DNA of 64,000 nt, from contig JNEU01001157.1 of assembly GCA_000697475.1 (NCBI GenBank), positions 1 through 64,000 on the forward strand, given 5' to 3'. The DNA is from Lichtheimia corymbifera B2541. Taxonomy: Eukaryota > Mucoromycota > Mucoromycetes > Mucorales > Lichtheimiaceae. This document shows positions 10,906 through 22,466 of the stretch, in pieces (the stretch's first letter is position 1; each line of letters opens with the position of its first letter). The notes beneath the pieces were generated by a model. The model made no database searches, was not told the origin of the DNA, and was given only the letters and a program-made list of their open reading frames with translations. The translations under genes were made by a program, and so were the position numbers.

Positions 10906-11904
10906 ATGTCTAACGTTCCTGCCAGTAAGTGCCAATTGGGTGTGTGTGTGTCATTACTACGAGCATGGGTTGCTCATGTATACTGTTTGTGATAGTCTTG
11001 AACCCCACCGAGCAAGACATCCAGATGCTTCTTGCCGCTCAGTGCCATCTTGGTACTAAGAACGTCACCACTCGCATGACTCCTTATGTCTACAAGCGTC
11101 GTCCTGATGGTAAGCATGCATAATAATATGTTTTACGTGTATATGATATTGACCTTTTTTTGTTTGGATATAGGTATTAATATCATCAACATCTCCAAGA
11201 CCTGGGAGAAGCTCATCTTTGCTGCTCGTGCTATTGCTGCTATTGAGAACCCTCAGGACATTTGTGTGATTGCTGCTCGCAACTTTGGCCATCGTGCTGC
11301 GCTCAAGTTTGCAAAGTATGTTGGTGCTGAAGCCATTGTGGGTCGTTTCACACCTGGCACTTTTACCAACTACATTACGCGTTCGTTCCGTGAGCCTCGC
11401 TTGATCATTTGCACTGATCCTCGTACTGACCACCAAGCCATCAAGGAAGCTTCCTATGTCAACATTCCTGTCATCTCTCTTGCTGACACTGACTCGCCTC
11501 TCACCTTTGTTGATATTGCTGTGCCCACCAACAACAAGGGTAAGCACGCTCTCGGTTTGATCTACTGGTTGCTTGCTCGTGCTGTGTTGCGTCTTCGTGG
11601 CACTCTTGATTACGAGACTCCTTGGGATGTCATGGTGGACATGTTCTTTTATCGTGATCCTGAGGAAGCTGAAAAGGAAGCTGCTGCTGCTGAAGGCAAG
11701 GAAGAAACTGGCGAATGGAGTGGTGCTGCTGAAGCCGATTGGGCTATTGAAGGTGCCGCTGCTGAAGGACCTGCTGGTGCTGCTGTGGATTGGTCAGCTC
11801 AAGCTGCCGGTGGTGATTGGGCTGATGAAGGTGCTGTTAGCTCTAGCTGGGCTGATGCTGCTCCTGCCCCTGCTACTGGTGCTGGTGGATCCTCGTGGGA
11901 TTAA
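10906..11904 (+). CDS. RPS0: 40S ribosomal protein S0 (uS2, laminin-receptor family)
   Basis: Exons 10906-10924, 10996-11109 and 11174-11904 encode 287 residues. The short first exon (MSNVPA plus one base) followed by an early intron is typical of ribosomal protein genes. The body carries the uS2 signatures [36 protein letters not shown] and [16 protein letters not shown]. The tail after about 210 is Ala/Glu-rich with repeated acidic-Trp units (EWS, DWA, DWS, DWA, SWA) that resemble the RPSA tail. uS2 sits on the small subunit near the mRNA exit and is needed for 20S pre-rRNA processing. Codon use is strongly biased to GCT, CGT and AAG, as expected for a highly expressed gene. Confidence 0.96.
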
Positions 11905-12269
11905 ATTAGCAAGATGTATCGTTCTGACTAGTCTCATTCAATATCATCATTTTATGAAAGGAAATGATAAAAAGAAAATAAAAATGCAAATGTGTCATTT
12001 TGTATGAATGTTAATGTGCACGTGAATGGTGGTGAATGGTGAAACGGAAGATGGGTGATGCTAATACCGAGGACCTACAGAGATTGGCTTTGTGGCGTCA
12101 GATGGTTACACACGCTGGAATGAAGTTTATTGGAAAGTGGTAAGCCAATGTAGTATAGAAGCATCCTTTTGGTTCTGGACATCTCCCCCAGATACAGACT
12201 CACACACACTCTTTTCACTTACTCCTTTCCTTTATATTTATATATATATATACACAAGCATTGAAGACT
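11905..12269. other. Intergenic with TATA-rich promoter of RhoGEF
   Basis: The region holds the 3' UTR of RPS0 (an A-rich stretch AAAAAGAAAATAAAAATGC near 11968) and the leader of the RhoGEF. An AT-alternating run at about 12232-12253 (TATATTTATATATATATATA) lies just upstream of the RhoGEF ATG and may serve as its TATA region. No gene seen. Confidence 0.55.
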
Positions 12270-15200
12270 ATGGGGCGAGAATCCGATTCAACAAAGAATA
12301 AGGCCCAATATCAACCAGCCCTCCTGTTAGAGCCACCCTCTTCCCCTTCTTTTGACTCCTTGTCGCACGATCTCGATACCTTCATTAACGAATTCAATTG
12401 CACTTTATTCGATACTACTTTGTCTACTCCATCGGTAAGCCATTCCTTTGCGTCACTGTAGTGCTTCAGGTCTCAATGGACTCATTGTGTGCGTTGCTTC
12501 TTCCTCCATTATGATATTCCAGGAACAGCATTCCTCCTCTCTCATGAACATTGGGTCTGGACCGCCGCTGTCATTTCAACAAGATGCAGGACCTTCAATA
12601 GCACAACAGCATGTTACTGGTGGCACTGATACAATATCACCCCCGGCATCTCCTTCACTGTTTCCACGTGTTCCAGAGATGGTTGTACCACAGCTTGAAC
12701 AAACCCCATCATCATCTTCAGAGCCAACATTCACCTCCTCAACTCCTTCACCACCTCAAGTCGCCATCAACAATGATAGTAGCGATGATAGCGATGATGC
12801 TTATAGTACTTCAGCTGCCATTGCAACTACAACAACGTTCGCAACACCAAAGATTAATTCGGCAAAGCCAATATCTACTACGGTTCCCTTGACAACGAGA
12901 ACATCATCACTCGAACGTCAACCCTCCAATCGACCTCCACGTCTTGCAAGCTTGCAACAACAACAGCAACAACATAATCATCATCATCATCACCAACATC
13001 AAAGTCCAGCTATCATGTCGCATATTGCTCAAGACTTTGTCGATCGTGTCAAGCAATTGAACAAGACACGACGCATCTTTTGCACTGAAGAATATCCATT
13101 GAGTTTCACTGGTGAAGAGGCTGTGGTATGTTTTTTTTTGTCAATTACGCTCAAAAAGGAACAAGGAATTCACATGTTTATGGATATAGAAAATTATGCG
13201 AGATTTGTTACCATCTGATTTACGACCCATCTTGTATCGTAAAGTGGCACGAGCATTGATGCATATTTCACCACCGTTGATCACCCCTGTTTCTTACTCT
13301 GAAAAATCCATGCGGAAAAACACCTTGTACGATTCGCCTTATGAAGTATACACCATTGTGGAGGAAACGATGGAGATTGGATATGCTCAAGGAGTGTATA
13401 CGGCAATTTCACCATGCTATACCTATGGTTGTAATCCGGAAACAGGTGGATGTTATGCACCCATGTGTCCCAACCGATCAGCTCGCAAGTCTCCATCCCT
13501 TTCTGACAAACATGTAAGGAAATCCCCATTGTCTTCATTTGCTTCACATACCTAATCTATATTTGGTCTAGTCGCATTTACGTCGCAACATGTCAATGAC
13601 CTCGTCTTCATTGGCCTCTTCTCATGATACGGTAAGGGCGGTGAAACAAATCTTCTCGTGCATGCATGCATGACCACTCACCCACTCACTCATCATCCGT
13701 TTATGCGACTATTATTAGACTTTGTCAAGAGCTTGGCAGGCGACTGTGTCTCGTGACATTCTTCAGAATACACCTGAACAAGAAATCAAACGACAGGAAG
13801 CTATCCATGAACTCATTTACACCGAAGAAGACTATGTGCGTGATCTCAATCTTTTAGACGATGTATGTATGCTTACTAGTAGCGGAGAGCGGAGGGAAGG
13901 GACGTCTTCTGATTCGATCATATTTTTAGCTGTTTGCCAAATCCCTTAGATCAGCTCAGTGTATTGATGAGAAGAGACGAGGCCCATTCTGTGACAATGT
14001 CTTCAACAATTATATCGACATTCTCAATATTCACAAGGATCTTTATCGAGATTTACGCGATCATCAGAGCATGTGTCAAGCCAAATCTGCTGGCGGATTT
14101 GTTGACCAAGTGGGTGATATCTTTTTACGCCATCTTCCTCGCTTTATGGCTGCCTACACTCAATACGGTCCCCACGTGGTGTTGGCCGAGTACGCTGTTA
14201 AACGTGAAGCAGGCAGCAATATTTTGTTCCAGAACTTTATACGAGAAAAGGAACGCCAAGCCGAATGTCGCAAATTACCTTTCCGCCATTTCATTGTCTT
14301 GCCAGTCACTCGACTTCAGCGCTATCCATTATTGATTGATGCCGTTCTCAAACGCACCCAAGATGATCATCCGGATAAAGACGACCTTGCTCAGTGTCTC
14401 GAAGTATTACGGGAGATTGGTGCCCATGTTGATGAGCTTGCATCTGCCAAACGTATGACCATGCATATCTATGAGATCAACGACAATCTCAAATTCAGGC
14501 CTGGAGACCCTGTATATGATTTGCAATTAGCAGCACCTGGTCGAAAGTTGCTTCATGAAGGAACATTGACACGTCGTACTCATATGGGTGTGGAGGCTGT
14601 CGAACATCACTTTTTCTTGTTTGATCATTTACTGCTCATCACCAAGCGCAAAGGCAACAATGATTATGTGCTGTGGAGGAAGCCAATCCCTCTTGAATTG
14701 CTGCATATGCGAGATGGCACCGAAGGTTTCTCTTTGGGTATGCGTACATTGACCAATACATCAACATTTCCACCTACACCAGGAGGTCTACCACAACACA
14801 TGTCTCCCGTTACCGCCACCACCACATCGACACTCACCATGAGCCCCACCAATCTTAGTCCTGCCACCACCATGACACCTATCACACCACCTTCATCATC
14901 ATCCACTTCTCTCATCATTCAGCATCTGGGTCGTCATGGTGACGATTATTTGTTTTATGCACCATCGGCACAGCAACGCATGGAATGGAAGCAAAAGATT
15001 GTCGAGGCAAAGGAAGCGCTTGAAATGGCATTCCCTGAACGTCGAGCATTCGAGATCCGATCGTTGAGTGATACGACATTTGCATTGACAGGGGGTCCTG
15101 CAAACCATGGCAAGGTGACTTGCAGCACTGCATTTGGTAAGTTGTTTAGAGAGAGAGAGTGCTTCGCTTTATTTGTGTTTTCTGATGCATGAATATATTT

Positions 15201-16451
15201 AGTGGGTGCACGTGGTATTCGCATGGTAGCCATCGGCACAGAAACCGGTGTATGGATGGGTATCGAAGGAGACACCAACAACTTGCGCAAGGTCTTGCCA
15301 ACCGATTATGTCACTCAAATCGGTGTATTGGAAGAATACCATGTCTTTTTGGTACTTTCAGGTAAAGAAGAAGGGAAAAAAGGGCTGAGGCGTGAGATGG
15401 AAGCCTTACCTATTCTTGTATGTAGATAAAATGTTGATGGCTTACCCCTTGGATGCTCTCGATCCTACTGCTCTGAACAAACCCGCCGAACGTGCCTCTT
15501 TCAAGGTTGCAAGTCATGTATCATTTTTCAATACTGGTGTCTGCAACAACCGAACGCTTGTCATTGTCATGAAAAAGAAAGGTCTTGATAGCTTGTTCCG
15601 TACCTACGATCCCGTTTGTGGTGATTTACGTGATACACGCAATGCCAAGTTTCTCACTACCAAGACCAGCTTTTTGAGCAAAGCGCCTGCATGGTTCAAA
15701 TTGTATCGGGTAAGTGTCAAGGATATCAAAGGCATGATGGATCTTGAAAAGTTCTCATTCGTTTTTCATTAGGAATTCTACATTGGTGCAGAGGCGACCT
15801 CGGTGCAATTCCTCAAGGCTCGTTTGGCCGTGGTGTGCTCGCGTGGTTTTGAAATCATTGACCTGAATCGACTCAACATGATCCATAACTTGCCTGAGCT
15901 CCAAGACCCCGACTTTGCATTTGTACAGCAACGATACGATAATCTTGTTCCATTAGGAATGTTCCGATGCCGAGATCATTACTTGCTCTGCTACAATGAA
16001 TTCGCCTTTATGGTCGACATGCATGGAAAATACAAGCATGGCAACTATCAACGGTAAGTGTTTTCATCAGCATCTGCAGCGACAGATAGGATGGTGATAT
16101 TGATTATTGGATTCTTATAGGATTGATTGGGAAGGTTCACCAGAATCAGTCGCATTTTCCTATCCATACGTCATTGCATTTGATCCACGATTCATTGAAA
16201 TCCGGCATGTGGAAACGGTAAGAACCTAATCATGCGCATGGAAGAGAAGCAACGCGATCATTGACATGCTTGTATTCTAGGGCCAACTTGTTCAGGTGCT
16301 TGCAGGTGAACATATGCAGTGCCTACAATATAAGCAAAATGCCATTACACCTCCTGTTGTTCATGGCAGCATGGCACATCCATTCAAACACGGTTATCAA
16401 TACGTTTTCCATTTGGCCGGTGTATTTGAACCATCACTCATTTGGCAGTAG
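12270..16451 (+). CDS. Rho1-type guanine-nucleotide exchange factor (DEP-DH-PH-CNH), Rom2-like
   Basis: Eleven exons: 12270-12434, 12523-13125, 13190-13513, 13572-13631, 13719-13862, 13930-15136, 15203-15361, 15426-15709, 15773-16053, 16121-16217 and 16281-16451. The 1164-residue product starts with a Ser/Thr/Gln/His-rich region. A DEP domain follows (around FVDRVKQLNKTRRIF to LYRKVARALM), then a Cys cluster (CYTYGC, GGCYAPMC), and the DH domain from RQEAIHELIYTEEDYV through LPVTRLQRYPLLIDAV. A PH domain (HHFFLFDHLLLITKR) carries a long Thr/Ser/Pro insert, and a CNH domain ends the protein. The order matches yeast Rom1/Rom2, which activate Rho1 at the cortex for wall integrity. An inverted paralogue ends 160 bases downstream. 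Confidence in exon borders is high because every phase closes. Confidence 0.92.
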
Positions 16452-16610
16452 TAATCATTTCCTTTCACTTTTATTCCCATATACGCACACACACGCACAC
16501 AAAACACACATCCCACTCATTTCAGCATATTTCACGACAACAACACTCCATCCATCAAAAAAGAAAAACACATGTTTTCTTGGTATATTACAATTTACGT
16601 TAATACAAAA

Positions 16611-19600
16611 CTAGAGTAGCTTGAGCTCAAAGATCATTTCATTGCCCGTAATACGGTCATCCATCACGCAGTGAATAGTGTTGTGTGCATCAGGTTTCAG
16701 ACAGCGGATATTGGTGCCAGGGATAATTTGTAAGAGATGGCCCTAATTAGGAGGGATGCATATGTTAGTTGGATCGTGTTCCCATGTTACGATGTATATA
16801 TATATATATACATACCGTGTCCATGTGTCGCACTTCAACAAAAGTAGGCTCAAAAGCAATAATATAAGGGAATCTATATGCGAATGCCACAGGATTACCC
16901 TCCCAGGTGATCATCCAGTCCTCGTGAACCCGCCTTCCCTTCTTATCAATATAAAAGGCTATTTCTATTGAATGGGACCGTATAATCAATGTCTGTATTC
17001 TCCTATCCCGTAAACAACTTACCGTTATAACAAAGAAGGATGTTGCCATTTTCATGGCGGAACATGGAGATTGGTTTCAGATTTTCGCGTTGAGTAATAG
17101 CATAATGACGTTCATCGCTTGGATCAAGTACACCTATCATATGCGTTTGTGAGCTAAGGAACTCTTTACATGTACAATGCTATACACGTACTTTGTACCT
17201 CAGTCGATGCTAGGTCGACCATTTGAAATCCCTTGGGGCATCCCACACAAATAATATTGCGAAAGAATTGAATCGACGAAGCTACGCCTGGAATGTACCT
17301 GCATATCGAAATCCCTGTCAGCCGAAAAAAAAGTAAAAAGCTCTCCATTACAACTTACAAGTCCTTGTATACTTTGAGAGGATCGTTGGGATTGCTGCGT
17401 ATGAGTCTTCCAAGATGATTATGTTTCTTTTTTGGGTCCAAAGTTTCATGCGGTTCCAAGGCACGGATGGTGGATGACATTGCATTTTGCCGTACAAAGC
17501 AGACCAGGGTCTTTTCACTGATTTTGCTATCTTGGATCTTGCCAATCTTGAAAAATGACACGTGGCTACTGATTCTGCGTCCACGTCGATTAGCAGCTGC
17601 TGCCACTGCTGCAGAGGTGGTGTTGGTGGTAATGTTAAGTTGTTGTTGTTGTTGACCACCACCCTCCGGCTCAGTCAATAGCGTATCCAAGGAATACGAG
17701 TAGAGCACCTTGTCCGCCAACACCAAAATAATGCGATCGAGAATATCAATCTGGGATACTTTTTCAATGGCCAAAATGCGTACGAGGCCACCAGTGTCCT
17801 TCAAGACATAGACACCTTGGTCGCTGCCAAAAGCAATGGACTTGCCATGATCAAATACAGCTGCACATCGTACACGGTTGAATGCGCTGAAAAAGGTATC
17901 ATTCACGAGAACTGGCTCAAGTACACGTGTCTGCTCTCGTAGCTCTTGTTGTTGCTGCTGGATCTTGGTAATCCATTGCCGCCGGATAGCCATGGTGGCC
18001 GCATAAAGTGTGATGGTTGTGCCAGCACCATGCTTGCCAAGATACGAAAAGCTAAGTGGGTATCCACTCTTGGTAGTGTTTGAATGAGATGTTGTAGTTG
18101 TAGTAGGATTGCTTGCAGTGGTGGTATTGGAGGTTGATGGTCGAGGTGATGGTGGGCCAATGCTATCAAGACTGCCAATGGATGTAAACGAGTCTTTGCT
18201 GCTACGGCTATATGGAAGGATTGAACTGGCTCGTTTGGCTTGATCAGGCAATGACAATAAAAGTAGCATCAATGGTATAGGCTATTGGATCATTGTGAGC
18301 AAAATGAACATCATCACCGCCACCACTTTGTTTACCTTGCGATAGAATTTACACTGCTCTACATTGTTGATCACCTTTTGCTTTATGATGACAAGATAAT
18401 GATCAAGCAAAAATAAATGCACGTCAGATGCTTCGGAGCCTGATCCTTTCTTCTTAAGCGTGCCCTTCATAACAAGTTGGCGTCCTTCATCTTGTAGTCC
18501 AAGATCCACCATATCAGCTGCATGACGATTGATCAATCGCTGGTTCAAAAGGTGTAAGCTGTGTTTGCTTTCCATTTTGCCGGTTTCACGGTTGACTTTG
18601 GTGAGATAATCTCCAATGATTGTCATGGCTTTTTCCAGGTTGCTATGGTCGGGATGATCGGGTGGTGTGTGCTTGACAATCTCGCGCAATAGCAAGTTGT
18701 AACGTCCAAGTCTTGTGGTGGGCTTGGTCAAGTAACCATTCAATTCCAATTTTCTAGAATGCTTGAGGCGTTCTGTTTTCTGTAAAAGAGGCACATATAT
18801 ATATTAGTATTACACACTGCAGTGATATAAATGTGACACATACCTGCACAAACATTGTGAATTCAGGATTGGATGATTTCTCGGATTCAAACACGTATTT
18901 GCCAATGACTTGGTGGGCGCCGTATCGGACGAAAGGTTCAAATTTCTCCACATACTTGAGCATAACATCACCCACTTGGAAAACGGTTGGCCCGGCTGCT
19001 TGTCTTCTTAGGAGTGCTTGCAATAATGCAGAATTGACCTTGTACACATCCATGACATTCCAAAAGACTTGCTGTACGAATTCACGTCGTTCTTCTTCGT
19101 AGGGTGAGATAATAGGCTCGTCTAACAAGGGGTTGATCCAGAACTATAAATAGCGTGTCAATGAATATAAATAGCCAGGTTTGACATCTTGCTTGTACTC
19201 ACATTCTTGAGATACATGAGATCATCCACAAAGTCTTTCTCGGTATAGATAAGCTCGTAAATGTTTTCTTGTCGTCGAATCTCATCCTTTGTCATTGATT
19301 CAATCAGCGACCTTGGCACCGTGCGAATCCATAATCGATCTTCCTATAAAAAGGCATTAGCGTATTGTGTGTATGTAGGAATACGTTTCAATGTATACCT
19401 TTTCAGCCAATAATGATGATTTGCTACTTGATCGAGCGTGTCGACTCCGAGAGCTACGTGCCTGTAACATCCATGCATATATGAATGCCCTGCTGAGTAG
19501 CATAAATGTGATTTGTACATTACCTGTTCAAGACGACGAGGGCAAGAGGGGCTGTAGCAGAGTGCTTCACGTGAACATGTAGGCGAATAACAATCGGTCA

Positions 19601-21146
19601 ACACGGTGAACACGCCATTGGGAAGGGTATCATCGCGGCTGGAAGGGTTTGATGACGTTGATGTGGTGGCAGTGGGGAAATTGGCTACGTCAGAGCGATG
19701 ATCTTCGATATCCTCTGCTTCAGTGGGTACTGGACTGTTGGGAACAGGACTATCAGGTGCAGCATTACTTGAAGATTGGATTGCATTGATACGTTCTTGA
19801 AATTGGTATAGCTCATGTCTCGAATCACGTAGTCGATGCTCATAATTGACGTCATGAAAGAATTTTTGTGCATCCAATGCTCGACCCAAAAGTACTGCAA
19901 GGTTACGATCCGTTGTCTTGATAATGTATGCTAGCTTGTCCTAAAACATAACATTTCTACCTTAGCGCGTTGCTTTTTCTTAAAAAGAAACCTTCTTACC
20001 ACTGCTTCACGTCCGTCAAATGCATTTTGATACTCGATGCTATCTTTCATCCGAGGTCCCACTGTAACACGATCCCTGAACGCCTCGGCTACTTTGGATA
20101 ATAAAGCTGGATACACCAAAGGGATACGCTCCTTCATGATAGCTGCAGCTGCTGATGTTGCTGATGAAGTATTATGGATAGTCGAGTCGTTGGTGCTTGT
20201 CAAGGTTGGGTTGCTGAAAGAGAATGAATGGGAACGTTCTCCACATAATCGACGTGATGAAGATGAAGATGATGATCGTTGTTGACCAGTTGTTGCTGAT
20301 GATGATGTTGCATGGTTATTGTTTGCCAGACTATAAATGCTTTCAGCTGAACGACGTAAAGGGATGGAAAGTGACACAGATGATTCAGGTCGAAGCGAAA
20401 CACCGAGGTTATCTACAACATAAATTGTATAAGCTTCCCAGGAACATAAAAAGATTACTTTATGCTTTTTTTAGAATATCCTTTCTCTCTCTCTCTCTCT
20501 CTCCCTCATATAAATATATATATATTTATATATATCCACACTACTCACTCACTGAAATCGCCGAGAGCTTGGCACGCATCGGTGCTGTAGATTTGGATAG
20601 CTTTGATAACAGACTTCCTCCACCACCACTGCCAGCTGATAATGATGCATTACGTTCCCCTGGTCCCATATCTTCCAATGTAATCTTGGGTTCAATAGTC
20701 GTCTTTGGTCGAAATAAAGTACTTCCAGCGCGTGATAATCGTCTTAAACCAGTCGGCTTTCGTGATAGGTTGGGAGATGATGATGATGATGATGTCGTGC
20801 CATGGCGATGGATTGACGTGTTCTGTGTTGTTCTCCTATGATGTTGATCGCTTTCCCGAAAAGGATCATTGTTGTTGTTGGTAGTGATGGTGGATGATTG
20901 TGCTTTTAGGCTCTTTGACGCATTCATGTTGATTGATGTGCTGTTGTTGTTGTTGTTGGTTGGTGTCATGTTGCTATTATTATCGTCAGCGTCCATTTTC
21001 GGTAAACGCAGTTGGGTGTATGAGTTGGAGCAAGTCGTTGTTGTAGCAGTTGACGTGTCGGTGGTATTATTAGGTGTTGTTGTGGTAGTAGTAGTGGTAT
21101 GCTGGGCGTAAGAGAGGGTAGCTGATGAGCGGCTCTTTGGGTGCAT
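16611..21146 (-). CDS. Rho1-type guanine-nucleotide exchange factor (DEP-DH-PH-CNH), paralogue of the plus-strand gene
   Basis: Twelve exons, read from the right: 20549-21146, 20000-20412, 19524-19940, 19399-19461, 19203-19343, 18844-19143, 18336-18779, 17359-18281, 17192-17298, 17023-17133, 16816-16964 and 16611-16742. The product is 1265 residues: a long low-complexity N terminus, a DEP domain (AFRDRVTVG to LLGRALD), a Cys cluster (CYSPTC, CYSPSCPRR), DH (NIYELIYTEKDFV, TRLGRYNLLLREIV), PH (VHLFLLDHYLVII) and CNH. The first intron must use the second of two overlapping GTGAGT donors (20547-20548) to keep frame. CT and TA microsatellites lie inside that intron. The DH core reads KPTTRLGRYNLLL where the sister gene has LPVTRLQRYPLLI, so the two copies are old. 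Confidence 0.92.
20480..20535. repeat. CT and TA microsatellites inside a RhoGEF intron
   Basis: On the plus strand, TTTCTCTCTCTCTCTCTCTC runs straight into alternating TATA sequence. It lies within the first intron of the minus-strand RhoGEF gene. It is simple-sequence DNA only and may vary in length between strains. Confidence 0.8.
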
Positions 21147-22466
21147 GGTGGACAGGATTTATGCGTTGAACATGGATCGAGACTGAGAACGATGCAATGG
21201 ATGAGGAAAATGAAAAGAGAATAGTACCATGGGCAAGGAGAATCTTTTTTCGTTAAACAACCCCCGAGACCTGACCCTTTTCTTGGTCGCTGGATCTAAT
21301 CAAGCCGCGTCGTTCTTGTAACAGACGTCAAAAGAGACGTAAAAAGTGTAAAGAAAGGAAGAAACACGAGCAAGATTTGCTATATATCTTTGTGTGAGTA
21401 ATATACTACGTCTGTGCCTGGTGCTTTGACGCTCTTGTTTGGCGACACAAACATCCATCTTGTGTACATGCATCCCATTTTTGACATATCTTTCCTTTGG
21501 CAGTTTAACATTTTGACTTGTTCTCTCAGGCTACCGATGTAATAATTACGCACTTTTATGTTTCCATATCATTCATCATACGATCGATCATTAATCAAAT
21601 ACACAGCCTTTCAATATATATCCTGCTGCAGTTATCATTCTTCCCGTTACATCATTAGGATATCCATGTAATCAATGTCGTGCATTTACATTCATCATCG
21701 TCTAATTTGCATCGAACCAGCTTTTTAGGGAGTAATGTCATAAATTGCCATCGTGTTCTTCTTGGCTACGAGTACAGAGTGCTTGTTACCCTAGTGCATG
21801 CATGATAAGTATCTCTCACCCTGATAATGTCGTTTTAATCTCTTGCTTTCAGGCACCAACGACCCGATTAATCGATGAGGGGATACAAGGGTCTTATATG
21901 CATGCAACTCTTGTGAACTCTCCAACAAGTCGTAGATCCTTAATGAAATTTAAGGGGTAGTACAGATCATGTGCGGTGATCACTATGATAAAGGATGATG
22001 TCGTTAAGGCATTAAAGAATGTTCATTGGCATGAGGTGTACATAAGTATGTATACATTGACTTGACAATTAAAGATGTGTATCAACTATGGATCACCATT
22101 ATATATTAGTGGTAGTAGTAGATATTATATACACAGCAGCAGCAGCATCCCTTATCAGACTTTTAATAACCATTTTTATTGTAGTCGGTCGATCGGTCGA
22201 TAATGATTATCTACAAGTAGTGGAAATGCAGTGGTGTTATAGAGGGGTGACATTATCCAAACTTTATGCACATAAAGGTGGGATGGAGGTGGGCATTACA
22301 CAAACAAGCTACTCGGATTTGATATCCCGCACAGCATGAACATTCTCGGCTGGCACGCGATTGCCGTCTTTCTTTCCTCTTTTTCTTTTCTCACGTACGC
22401 ATACATACGCTTCTGTTGGGTCGTTTGTCAGTACGCAATTCGGATTGGTGGATATCGATTACAGTC
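21147..22466. other. Divergent promoter region
   Basis: About 1.3 kb separates the starts of the minus-strand RhoGEF and the plus-strand phosphatase gene. It is AT-rich with many short A/T runs. A GATCGATCAT-like segment lies near 21583 and a GGTCGATCGGTCGATAATG segment near 22187. No coding region or RNA gene was recognised. Confidence 0.6.
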
